Below, in pieces: positions 8,345-16,520 of a stretch of DNA of 64,000 bases. Numbering within the stretch: the stretch's first letter is position 1; every line of letters begins with the position of its first letter. The position numbers were made by a program, and so were the translations under genes. This stretch comes from Corynebacterium sp. MSK297 (GTDB lineage: Bacteria > Actinomycetota > Actinomycetes > Mycobacteriales > Mycobacteriaceae). The notes under the pieces are model-generated. The model was not told the DNA's origin. It did no database searches and saw only the letters and a program-made list of their open reading frames with translations. The stretch spans positions 187,312-251,311 of the forward strand of contig NZ_JASPGD010000003.1 of the NCBI RefSeq assembly GCF_030232885.1. The letters run 5' to 3'.

Positions 8345-9445
8345 TTATTTAAACGGATTCTTGTGGTACTCGTCCAGCAGGGCAACACCATCAGGACCGT
8401 AGATCGTCGGCACGGCTCCTCGATTAGTGCGCGGCGGGCCGGTCAACGACCGCATCGTGCCGTGAGAAAGCATATGTTCTGTTGGGGTGAGCTCGCGGAT
8501 GGCGATGCCCGCGACCGCGCCAGGGTGCTCAATGGCCAGATCGCCGTAATTGAGCGGGTCATGCTGTCCATTATCGCCAACCAAAATCCACTTGATATTT
8601 GGGTAGTCGATAATCAGATTACGCAGTTGCACTTTCTTATGTTCGGAACCATTACGAAACAAGCCGGTGGGGGTCGGCCCCCAGTCCGTCAGCAGCAATG
8701 GGCCTTGCGGTAAATCGTTATCATCGATGAATTGCTCGAGGGTATGGAAAGTGTTCCACGCACCGGTGGACAGATAAAAAATTGGGGCGTTGGGATGGCC
8801 GTCGAGCAGCTCGCTGTAGAACCGCGCCATACCAGGGATAGGTTGCCGGTTGTTCGTCTTTTTGAACCAAGAATTGTAGGCCGCGTGCAACGCGCGCGGA
8901 AGGTTCGTAACCATGATGGTGTCGTCAATATCAGAGATCAGCCCGATGGTCTCCGCATTGGAAGTGATGAGGACCTTGGCCTTGGCAGGTTCTGCACCCT
9001 CGGCAGTGATATCCACCTCGCCCCATCCAGGTTTGAGGCCATGGCCGACGATAGACACATCGAAGTAGCCGTTGGGATTGGTATAAGTTTGTACCACCTC
9101 GCCGCCGACGTGCACTTGAACCGGGTGATCTCCGACTTGCACGGTGAAGAATTGGCGGTAACCACGCTGCGCTTCGTGCGCGAAATTTTCCACCTGCTCG
9201 GCGGCTGTGCGTTGGTTGCCGGTTGCGGCAGAATCGTCGAATGTTGGGTCGTCCATCAGAATCCGACCGATGACATGAACGCGTTGCGTAGTGCCGTAGC
9301 CGGTGTACGGAACAATTTTTGGCAGCCAACCAGCCCGAGTCTTACGCCGAACGCCACAGGTGTTGATCTTGTGTTCTGCTGTGCGAACGAGGTCGGAAAA
9401 TCCCATGTGCCCAACAATACTGGTGTCAGTACTGTGGGTGCTCAC
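8345..9445 (-). CDS. App1-family phosphatidate phosphatase-like protein
   Basis: 366 residues. The catalytic domain is the App1/DUF2183 type of the HAD superfamily: SDIDDTIMVTNLPRA holds the nucleophile motif DxDDT, FYLSTGAWN the second motif, and WILVGDNGQHDP the acidic third motif. An N-terminal ~150-residue domain with a beta-rich region precedes it. Yeast App1 removes phosphate from phosphatidic acid; bacterial members are largely uncharacterised, so substrate is inferred by family only. The GTG at 9445 is the longest start; later starts are possible. Confidence 0.82.
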   Translation of the reverse strand: MSTHSTDTSIVGHMGFSDLVRTAEHKINTCGVRRKTRAGWLPKIVPYTGYGTTQRVHVIGRILMDDPTFDDSAATGNQRTAAEQVENFAHEAQRGYRQFFTVQVGDHPVQVHVGGEVVQTYTNPNGYFDVSIVGHGLKPGWGEVDITAEGAEPAKAKVLITSNAETIGLISDIDDTIMVTNLPRALHAAYNSWFKKTNNRQPIPGMARFYSELLDGHPNAPIFYLSTGAWNTFHTLEQFIDDNDLPQGPLLLTDWGPTPTGLFRNGSEHKKVQLRNLIIDYPNIKWILVGDNGQHDPLNYGDLAIEHPGAVAGIAIRELTPTEHMLSHGTMRSLTGPPRTNRGAVPTIYGPDGVALLDEYHKNPFK

Positions 9446-9548
9446 AGAGTCTATTCAGCGACCGGTCAGTTGAGTGCAAGTTCATGGCCGTAAAAAAGAC
9501 TTAGTTAAAATAGTTACACTAGCGCCAAGAAAGAAGACAGTGATTCTC

Positions 9549-10262
9549 ATGGATGACCTTACTCATAACGATCCCGTGAAGGTTCTCGTGGTTGACGATG
9601 AAGCCAATATTGTTGAACTCTTAACTGTTTCCCTGAAATTCCAAGGCTTCGACGTGCGTAGCGCCAACTCCGGCACGGATGCATTGCGCGTGGCCCGAGA
9701 ATTCCGGCCAGATGCCTACATCCTGGACGTCATGATGCCGGGCATGGACGGCTACGAACTGCTGCAAAAACTACGCACCGAAGGCCTGGAAGGTCCAGTG
9801 TTGTACCTGACAGCGAAAGATGGCGTCGAATCGCGCATTCATGGCCTGACCATCGGTGCAGACGATTACATCACCAAACCATTTAGCTTGGAAGAAGTCA
9901 TTACTCGTCTCCGTGTCGTACTTCGTCGTAGTAATGTGCAGGAAGATTCAGCAGAAGATTCCTCGATTACCTACGCCGACCTGACGTTGAATGATGACAC
10001 CCACGAAGTTACCAAGGGCGGTGAACTCATTGAGCTCTCCCCAACCGAGTTCAACCTGTTGCGCTTTTTGATGCTGAATAAAGAGGTCGTGCTATCCAAG
10101 GCGAAAATCCTGGATAACGTTTGGCATTACGACTTCGGCGGCGACGGTAACGTCGTGGAATCTTATATTTCTTATCTGCGCCGCAAGATTGATGTCGGGG
10201 ATACACCCTTGATTCACACCGTTCGTGGTGTGGGCTACGTATTGCGTAAACCGCGCCGCTAA
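9549..10262 (+). CDS. phoR: Phosphate-response regulator PhoR (OmpR family)
   Basis: 237 residues from the ATG at 9549; a GTG at 9540 would add three. The receiver domain has the acidic pair D16-D17, phospho-acceptor D60 (YILDVMMPGMDG) and K110 (TKPF). The winged-helix DNA-binding domain contains SPTEFNLLRFLMLN and ends VRGVGYVLRKPRR. In C. glutamicum the orthologous PhoR activates pstSCAB and other phosphate-starvation genes. Here it precedes the kinase by 30 bp and lies in the same window as pst, phoU and phoD. The name follows corynebacterial use, in which PhoR is the regulator and PhoS the kinase. Confidence 0.9.
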   Translation: MDDLTHNDPVKVLVVDDEANIVELLTVSLKFQGFDVRSANSGTDALRVAREFRPDAYILDVMMPGMDGYELLQKLRTEGLEGPVLYLTAKDGVESRIHGLTIGADDYITKPFSLEEVITRLRVVLRRSNVQEDSAEDSSITYADLTLNDDTHEVTKGGELIELSPTEFNLLRFLMLNKEVVLSKAKILDNVWHYDFGGDGNVVESYISYLRRKIDVGDTPLIHTVRGVGYVLRKPRR

Positions 10263-10292
10263 AACACAGATTGAAGCGGTAGAATTACGCCA

Positions 10293-11897
10293 ATGTCCGA
10301 GTCCGAGCCGCAGAAAGCCCCTGAGGCATCCACTGGATGGGCCGCGACGGGGGAACGCAGACGGCGTTCCTACCGCGCCTACCGCACCCACCGGCCGTTG
10401 CGTCTGCGCACCTGGCTAGTGGTGCTCACCGTCTTGGTTTCCGCTTTCGGGCTTTTAGCTAGCTCGTTTACAGTATATTCCGTCATGCGCGAGGTCTTTT
10501 ACCAGCGTGTCGACGATGACCTGACGCAATCCATGGATGGGTGGGCACAAAGATCGGAGCTTTTTTCTAGAAACCTCTCCGCCAGCCCTCCCACAGATTA
10601 CGCCGTGATTCACATCTTCCCGGATGGTTCGTCGCGGGTGTATAACGACCGCGATACGCTTCCGCAGATCAATAACTTGGTCATCGGCGATAGCCCACGC
10701 AGTGTCTCGAGCCTTGGTGGGACGCAGCAACCAGAATGGCGGGCGTTGGCCAGCAAGCACAATGGTGTGGTGACTATCGTCGCCAAGAACCTGGAACGCG
10801 AAAACGGCCTATTGCGCGGGCTGGCAATGTTGCAGGCATTAATCAGCCTGGTCATGCTCGGTTTCTTAGCACTGCTGGCGTTCGCAGTGATCAGACAAAC
10901 CCTCAAACCACTACAGATTGTGGAACGCACCGCCAGCGATATTGCCGAAGGAGATCTGGACCTCCGCGTGCCAGAATGGCCACTGAACACAGAGGTGGGA
11001 CAGCTGGCGGCTGCATTGAATATCATGTTGGAACGCCTGCAAGAGTCTGTCGAAACCGCGCAGTCGAAAGAAGAACAAATGCGCCGCTTCGTCGGCGATG
11101 CCTCACATGAGCTGCGCACGCCGCTGACCTCTTTGCGTGGGTATGTGGAGCTGTATCGCTCCGGTGCTACTAACGATGTGGAACACGTTTTTGCCACCAT
11201 TGACGACGAATCTGGCCGCATGAAACTGTTGGTCGAAGACTTGCTGGCGCTTACGCGTGCAGAAGGTTCCCGGCTGGATAAGCGCACCGTCGACGTGCTG
11301 GAATTATCCCTGGCAGTAGTTGGTTCCGCACGTGCCGCTTACCCAGAACGCACCATCCGGTTGGAAAATAAAACCAACGATATTCCTGTGGTCTCTGGCG
11401 ACCCGGACCGCCTACACCAAGTGTTGTTGAACCTCGTCACCAACGGTTTGAATCATGGTGGCCCGGAAGCCGCAGTAACGTTGACGTTGCGCAAAGAAAA
11501 TCATGCCGATCATGACCGCCTCACTGGCGAACAACACAACGCCAGTGACACTCACGAGGTTGACGAGCACACCACAGGAAAAGGAAAGCACGACGGCAAA
11601 AAGGGGAAAGACTACGTTTGCATCGACGTCACCGACGACGGTCGCGGCATGAGTAAAGAGGTCGCGGGGCTGATTTTTGAGCGCTTCTACCGCGAAGACC
11701 CATCCCGTGCCCGGGGTGCTGGGGGCGGTTCCGGACTTGGCCTGGCGATCGTGAAGTCCTTAGTGGACCAGCACGAAGGCGACATCACCGTCGACAGTGA
11801 ACCCGGGGTAGGATCCACCTTCACCGTGCGCATTCCGGCGCTCAATGAGCCGTCGGCAAGCGAAGAAACCTTCGACGGCTACGACGAAGACTACTAA
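10293..11897 (+). CDS. phoS: Sensor histidine kinase PhoS
   Basis: 534 residues. TM1 is at ~41-64 and TM2 at ~176-200 with an extracytoplasmic sensor of ~110 residues between. A HAMP domain (~201-255), HisKA with H272 (GDASHELRTPLTSLRGY) and a HATPase domain (N-box LLNLVTNGLNHGG, DDGRGMS, GGSGLGLAIVKS) follow. A polar insert rich in His, Asp and Lys (about 405-440) lies inside the ATPase domain between the N and G1 boxes. It phosphorylates the regulator encoded upstream. A TAGAAT box at 10280-10285, 7 nt before the ATG, suggests a second, leaderless transcript starting inside the operon. Confidence 0.9.
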   Translation: MSESEPQKAPEASTGWAATGERRRRSYRAYRTHRPLRLRTWLVVLTVLVSAFGLLASSFTVYSVMREVFYQRVDDDLTQSMDGWAQRSELFSRNLSASPPTDYAVIHIFPDGSSRVYNDRDTLPQINNLVIGDSPRSVSSLGGTQQPEWRALASKHNGVVTIVAKNLERENGLLRGLAMLQALISLVMLGFLALLAFAVIRQTLKPLQIVERTASDIAEGDLDLRVPEWPLNTEVGQLAAALNIMLERLQESVETAQSKEEQMRRFVGDASHELRTPLTSLRGYVELYRSGATNDVEHVFATIDDESGRMKLLVEDLLALTRAEGSRLDKRTVDVLELSLAVVGSARAAYPERTIRLENKTNDIPVVSGDPDRLHQVLLNLVTNGLNHGGPEAAVTLTLRKENHADHDRLTGEQHNASDTHEVDEHTTGKGKHDGKKGKDYVCIDVTDDGRGMSKEVAGLIFERFYREDPSRARGAGGGSGLGLAIVKSLVDQHEGDITVDSEPGVGSTFTVRIPALNEPSASEETFDGYDEDY

Positions 11898-11929
11898 ACC
11901 GCAGCCGAAGGCCACCCGGTGCCGGGAAG

Positions 11930-12355
11930 TTATATCTGGCTGCCGTCCTCGTTAGTGCCCAGCGCTGCGCGTAGCTTCTGCGCGGCCTCGTCCATCGTGG
12001 CCTCCTCGGTCTGGTCGGCTGGGATGACGTTGGCGAAATTGAAATCATCCATGCTGTGGGCAGGAAAAACGTGAATGTGCGCGTGTGGGACCTCAAAACC
12101 AGCGATGACATTGCCAGCACGTGGGGCGTCGAAGGCCTCGATCACGGCATTGCCAATTTCATGGGCAACTGCGTTGACCCGGGCCCACAGCTCTGGGGGC
12201 ATATCGGTCCACTTATCCACCTCTTCGACCGGTACCACCAGTACGTGGCCGTAGGCGAGTGGCTCGATGCTTAAAAACGCCACCACATCCGAACTGCGGT
12301 ACACGAAACGGCCAGGCAGTTCACCATTAATGACTTTGCTAAATACTGTGCTCAT
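11930..12355 (-). CDS. HIT-family nucleotide hydrolase
   Basis: 141 residues, typical for a HIT protein. The histidine triad is HAHIHVFP near residue 100, preceded by the family sequences VFSKVINGELPG and YGHVLVVPVEEVDKW. HIT enzymes hydrolyse AMP-lysine or dinucleoside polyphosphates. It is convergent with phoS and divergent from purD. A TAGTGT box lies 6 nt before the ATG, so it may be leaderless. Confidence 0.9.
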   Translation of the reverse strand: MSTVFSKVINGELPGRFVYRSSDVVAFLSIEPLAYGHVLVVPVEEVDKWTDMPPELWARVNAVAHEIGNAVIEAFDAPRAGNVIAGFEVPHAHIHVFPAHSMDDFNFANVIPADQTEEATMDEAAQKLRAALGTNEDGSQI

Positions 12356-12392
12356 GTCACCACACTACCGGGACTATTGCCGCAGGATGGGG

Positions 12393-12430
12393 ATGAATGC
12401 TGCGGTTGCTAGACACGTTGCTAGACACGG
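12393..12430. repeat. 12-bp tandem duplication between HIT gene and purD
   Basis: GTTGCTAGACAC occurs twice in tandem and is followed by the related GGTGCT. Non-coding. Confidence 0.7.
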
Positions 12431-12516
12431 TGCTGGGTGAGTGGTCGGACGAGTTGCCGGACAATAGTGGACAGAAGGCCGTGGCGGCTGTGACACAGCC
12501 ATATAGGATATAGGCC

Positions 12517-13887
12517 ATGCGTATTCTCGTACTTGGAACTGGTGGCCGCGAACATGCCCTGTTACAGGGGCTATCCCGCGACGCACAGAAAAATGACGGC
12601 CTGAACACTGAAGGTTTGAACACTGAAAGTTTGAACGCTGACGGCCTGAACACTGAGGACCACAGCGGTGCTTCCCAGACAGCAGCCCATGAGCTGCATG
12701 TTTGCCCGGGTAACCCAGGCATGGAGAACTTAGCCACCCGGCACACCGATGCCGGAAGCGCCGATGACGCCGCAGCCATGGTGGCTTTGGCGCAGAAGCT
12801 GCAGGCAGAACTCGTGGTCATTGGCCCAGAAGCACCCCTGGTCGCAGGCGTTGCCGATGCGCTGCGCGAAGCTGGTTTCGCCGTATTTGGCCCCAACAAA
12901 GACGCTGCCCGCATCGAAGGCTCCAAGGCTTTCGCTAAAGACGTGATGGCTGCCGCTGGTGTAGCTACCGCGCGCGCCGAACAAATTGCCCCCGGCGCCA
13001 GCGAGGAAGAGATCGCGCGGGTATTGCAGAATTTCGGCCCGAATTACGTCGTCAAGGATGACGGCCTAGCCGGTGGCAAGGGCGTGGTTGTCACCCAGGA
13101 TTACGATGAAGCCCTCGCTCACATCCACGCCGTGCATGAAGGCGGTAACCCCGTGTTGCTGGAATCGTTCCTTTCCGGGCCAGAGATTTCCCTGTTCTGC
13201 TTGGTTGATGGCGAAGACGTGGTTCCGCTGCTGCCCGCCCAAGACCACAAGCGCGCCTACGACAATGATGAAGGCCCAAACACCGGCGGCATGGGCGCCT
13301 ACACGCCATTGCCGTGGTTGCCGGAAGACGGCGTGCAGCGCATCGTGGATGAAGTCTGCCGCCCCGTAGCCAAGGAACTGGTTGCGCGCGGTTGTGCCTA
13401 TTCCGGCCTGCTGTATGCTGGGCTGGCCTGGGGTGAAGACGGCCCTGCGGTGGTGGAATTCAACTGCCGTTTTGGCGATCCAGAAACTCAGGCGGTGCTC
13501 TCGCTGCTGCAATCGCCACTGGCTCCCGCGCTGACTGCCTGCGCGCAAGGCACCTTGGCTGAGTTGAAACCGCTGGAATGGGAAGAAGGCTCGGCCGTCA
13601 CCGTGGTCTTGGCCGCCTCAGGTTACCCGGCCAGCCCACGTAAGGGCGACCGGATTGTCTCGGATGATATCGAGAACCCAGAAAAGATTCTGCATGGCGG
13701 TACCAGCCGCGATTCCGGCGAATACTACTCGAACGGCGGGCGCGTGCTGAACGTGATCGGCAAGGGGACAGACCTGGACACCGCACGCGAGGCCGCGTAT
13801 CAAACCATCGGTGGCATTCAAATGGCCGGTGGTTTCTACCGCCGCGACATCGGGGCCAAGGCTTCCCGCGGCGAGATCAGCATTTAG
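12517..13887 (+). CDS. purD: Phosphoribosylamine--glycine ligase (GARS)
   Basis: 456 residues, slightly longer than the usual ~420-430. It joins glycine to phosphoribosylamine in the second step of purine synthesis. The ATP-grasp enzyme shows GGREHAL at the start, the conserved [21 protein letters not shown] and [12 protein letters not shown]. The extra length is a low-complexity insert at residues ~28-50, between the first strand and CPGNPGM. It is encoded by four tandem copies of a 15-bp unit (12598-12657) that read GLNTE or variants. The insert falls in a variable surface loop, so the enzyme is probably functional. A TATAGGATATAGG stretch just before the ATG could serve as -10 box or ribosome-binding site. 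Confidence 0.95.
   Translation: MRILVLGTGGREHALLQGLSRDAQKNDGLNTEGLNTESLNADGLNTEDHSGASQTAAHELHVCPGNPGMENLATRHTDAGSADDAAAMVALAQKLQAELVVIGPEAPLVAGVADALREAGFAVFGPNKDAARIEGSKAFAKDVMAAAGVATARAEQIAPGASEEEIARVLQNFGPNYVVKDDGLAGGKGVVVTQDYDEALAHIHAVHEGGNPVLLESFLSGPEISLFCLVDGEDVVPLLPAQDHKRAYDNDEGPNTGGMGAYTPLPWLPEDGVQRIVDEVCRPVAKELVARGCAYSGLLYAGLAWGEDGPAVVEFNCRFGDPETQAVLSLLQSPLAPALTACAQGTLAELKPLEWEEGSAVTVVLAASGYPASPRKGDRIVSDDIENPEKILHGGTSRDSGEYYSNGGRVLNVIGKGTDLDTAREAAYQTIGGIQMAGGFYRRDIGAKASRGEISI
12598..12657 (+). repeat. 15-bp x4 in-frame tandem repeat in purD
   Basis: Units at 12598-12612, 12613-12627, 12628-12642 and 12643-12657 are variants of GGCCTGAACACTGAA. They add about 20 residues to a loop of GARS. 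Confidence 0.9.
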
Positions 13888-13919
13888 CGTTTGCCCACGG
13901 TTGCTTTATGCCCATGGTT

Positions 13920-13956
13920 GCTTGCCGACGCTGGGGTAGTGGTGGCGTCGGCAAGC
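13920..13956. repeat. Inverted pair of the over-represented 10-mer
   Basis: GCTTGCCGACGC (13920-13931) and GCGTCGGCAAGC (13945-13956) form a perfect 12-bp stem with a 13-nt loop between purD and purB. Each arm contains the window-wide repeated 10-mer CTTGCCGACG. The structure could act as a transcription terminator, although no T-run follows. Confidence 0.85.
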
Positions 13957-13994
13957 GTTGTCGGTCTAGCGAAATTCGTGTGATAATAAACGCT

Positions 13995-15428
13995 GTGACG
14001 CAACAAAAAATGCCGATGAGTAATGTCCTTGCTTCCCGCTATGGTTCTGCAGACCTAGTGAATCTGTGGAGCCCGCACAACAAGGTGATCTACGAGCGTC
14101 AGCTGTGGATCGCCGTGATGCGCGCCCAGCGTTCCCTGGGTATCGATATTCCTGCAGACATCATCGCGGATTATGAAAAGGTCATCGACCAGGTTGATCT
14201 GGAATCCATCGCGCAGCGCGAGCGTTCCACTCGCCATGATGTCAAAGCCCGCATTGAAGAATTCAACGCGCTGGCGGGCCACGAGCACATCCACAAGGGG
14301 ATGACTTCCCGCGATCTCACGGAAAACGTCGAGCAGCTGCAGATTTACAGCTCTTTGCAGATCATTCGCGATAAAGCCATCGCGGTGGTCTCCCGCGTTA
14401 GCGAACACGCCGCCAACTACCAGTCGTTGGTGATGGCTGGCCGTTCCCACAACGTCGCCGCCCAAGCCACCACGCTGGGCAAGCGTTTTGCCAGCGCGGC
14501 GGAAGAAATTTTGCTGGCCATCGACCGCATCAACAGCCTGCTCAGTCGCTACCCACTGCGTGGTATCAAAGGCCCAATGGGTACCAGCCAGGATATGCTG
14601 GATTTGCTGGGCGGTTCACACGATAAGCTCGCCAGCTTGGAAACCGAAATCGCGGACTACTTAGGCTTTGCCCACCTATTCCATTCCGTTGGGCAGGTCT
14701 ACCCGCGCAGCCTAGATTTCGACGCAGTATCCGCCCTGGTCCAGCTCGGCGCCGGGCCGTCTTCGCTGGCTACCACCATCCGCTTGATGGCCGGAAATGA
14801 GGTTGTCACCGAAGGCTTCAAAGAAGGCCAAGTTGGATCTTCTGCCATGCCACACAAGATGAACGCGCGCTCGTGCGAGCGGGTTTCTGGCCTACAGGTA
14901 GTGCTGCGTGGTTACCTGACCATGGTCAGCGATCTTGCCGGTACGCAGTGGAACGAAGGCGACGTCTCGTGCTCGGTGGTGCGCCGCGTTGCCCTGCCGG
15001 ATGCGTTTTTTGCCATTGACGGCATGATCGAAACCTTCCTGACGGTGTTGGATGAATTCGGTGCCTTCCCAGCCATGATCGACCGCGAGCTGGAGCGCTA
15101 CCTGCCATTCTTGGCCACCACCCGCATCCTGATGGCCGCTGTGCGCGCCGGGGTGGGCCGCGAAACCGCCCACGAAATCATCAAAAAACACGCCGTCGCC
15201 GTAGCGCTGAACATGCGCGAAAACGGCGCGGACCAAGACCTGGTGGAGCGCCTGGCTGCCGACGACGCATTGCCACTGGATAAGCAGGCCTTGGACGAGG
15301 CCCTGGCAGATAAGCACGCTTTCATCGGTGCCGCAGAATCACAGGTCAAGCGCGTGCTGGCGAGGGTAAGCACACTGCGCAACGAGCACCCGGGCGCTGC
15401 GAATTACCGCCCAGGCGAGATTCTCTAA
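13995..15428 (+). CDS. purB: Adenylosuccinate lyase
   Basis: 477 residues. It catalyses two steps, SAICAR to AICAR and adenylosuccinate to AMP. The fumarase-superfamily signature GSSAMPHKMNARSCER is present, as are the catalytic-loop region TSRDLTENVEQ and GRSHNVAAQATTLG. I chose the GTG at 13995 because a GATAAT box (13982-13987) ends exactly 7 nt before it, the arrangement of a leaderless transcript, and no Shine-Dalgarno sequence is seen. ATG codons at 14010 and 14016 are the alternatives. It lies 107 bp after purD. Confidence 0.95.
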   Translation: MTQQKMPMSNVLASRYGSADLVNLWSPHNKVIYERQLWIAVMRAQRSLGIDIPADIIADYEKVIDQVDLESIAQRERSTRHDVKARIEEFNALAGHEHIHKGMTSRDLTENVEQLQIYSSLQIIRDKAIAVVSRVSEHAANYQSLVMAGRSHNVAAQATTLGKRFASAAEEILLAIDRINSLLSRYPLRGIKGPMGTSQDMLDLLGGSHDKLASLETEIADYLGFAHLFHSVGQVYPRSLDFDAVSALVQLGAGPSSLATTIRLMAGNEVVTEGFKEGQVGSSAMPHKMNARSCERVSGLQVVLRGYLTMVSDLAGTQWNEGDVSCSVVRRVALPDAFFAIDGMIETFLTVLDEFGAFPAMIDRELERYLPFLATTRILMAAVRAGVGRETAHEIIKKHAVAVALNMRENGADQDLVERLAADDALPLDKQALDEALADKHAFIGAAESQVKRVLARVSTLRNEHPGAANYRPGEIL

Positions 15429-15460
15429 GCCCGCTACTGTTCCGGCATGCTCTTTCCTGG

Positions 15461-15540
15461 CCCGCAGAGCCTGGCCCCGCAGAGCCCGGCATACTTTAGC
15501 TTTAGCACCCGAATTCCCGAATCCCCGAATTCACGAAAGG
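15461..15540. repeat. Short tandem duplications in the purB-purC gap
   Basis: CCTGGCCC[C]GCAGAG occurs twice in tandem (about 15461-15490). It is followed by repeated CCGAATTCCCGAATCC-like units (about 15508-15535). Non-coding. Confidence 0.7.
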
Positions 15541-15553
15541 CCCACGAGCGTAG

Positions 15554-16453
15554 ATGACCACGCGACCAGAACTTTCCGCTTATCCCCCGATTGCCACTGG
15601 CAAAGTGCGCGATATCTACCGCATTGACGATTCCACGTTGCTGATTGTCGCCTCGGACCGGATCTCTGCCTATGACTATGCCCTGGAACCAGCAATCCCG
15701 GATAAAGGGCGGGTGCTCACCGCGATCTCCGCATATTTCTTCGAAGAACTAGCCCAGCGTATGGGCGTGCGCAACCACCTGGCGGGCCCGCTAGACGACG
15801 AGCGCATCCCGGAATCAGTGTTGGGCCGTGCCATGGTCTGCCACGAGCTGAACATGCTGCCTTTCGAGTGCGTCGCCCGCGGTTATCTGACCGGCTCTGG
15901 GCTGAAGGAATACCAGAAGACTGGCGAGGTGTGCGGGGTAGCGCTTCCCGACGGTTTGGTGGAAGCTTCCAAGCTAGAGACCCCAATTTTCACCCCGGCA
16001 ACCAAGGCGGAGCAGGGCGAGCACGATGAAAACGTCAGTTTCGATGTGGTTGCCGAGTCTTTGGGCACGCAGCGTGCCGAACAGCTGCGTAGCGCCACCG
16101 TGGACATCTTCGCTTGCGCGCAGCAGCTAGCTGCCGAACGGGGCATCATCCTGGCCGATACCAAATTTGAATTCGGTTTGGATGCCGACGGCCAGCTAGT
16201 ACTCGGCGACGAAGTGCTCACCCCGGATTCATCCCGCTACTGGCCAGCAGATTCCTACCAGGAAGGCCAGGTGCAGCCGAGCTTCGACAAACAATATGTG
16301 CGCAACTGGCTCACCAGCGCGGAATCCGGCTGGGATGGCGAGACCACCCCACCGACACTTCCCGACGACGTCGTGGCAGCAACCAGGGCGCGTTATATCG
16401 AAGCCTACGAGCGTCTGAGCGGCGCGCAATTTAGCGACTGGCTAGGCGGCTAA
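15554..16453 (+). CDS. purC: SAICAR synthase
   Basis: 299 residues, the usual size for the monomeric actinobacterial enzyme. It couples CAIR with aspartate using ATP to give SAICAR. Recognisable regions are [10 protein letters not shown] at the N-terminus, [11 protein letters not shown], the substrate loop [16 protein letters not shown] and [13 protein letters not shown] with [21 protein letters not shown] lies 14-19 nt before the ATG, a little far. It follows purB by 125 bp of duplication-rich DNA and is followed by another copy of the 10-mer at 16456. Confidence 0.95.
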   Translation: MTTRPELSAYPPIATGKVRDIYRIDDSTLLIVASDRISAYDYALEPAIPDKGRVLTAISAYFFEELAQRMGVRNHLAGPLDDERIPESVLGRAMVCHELNMLPFECVARGYLTGSGLKEYQKTGEVCGVALPDGLVEASKLETPIFTPATKAEQGEHDENVSFDVVAESLGTQRAEQLRSATVDIFACAQQLAAERGIILADTKFEFGLDADGQLVLGDEVLTPDSSRYWPADSYQEGQVQPSFDKQYVRNWLTSAESGWDGETTPPTLPDDVVAATRARYIEAYERLSGAQFSDWLGG

Positions 16454-16520
16454 GCGTCGGCAAGCACCCCGGCAAGCGGGCTGGCGAGCGCATTAGTTAA
16501 AACCAGTATCATGTGGCGGT

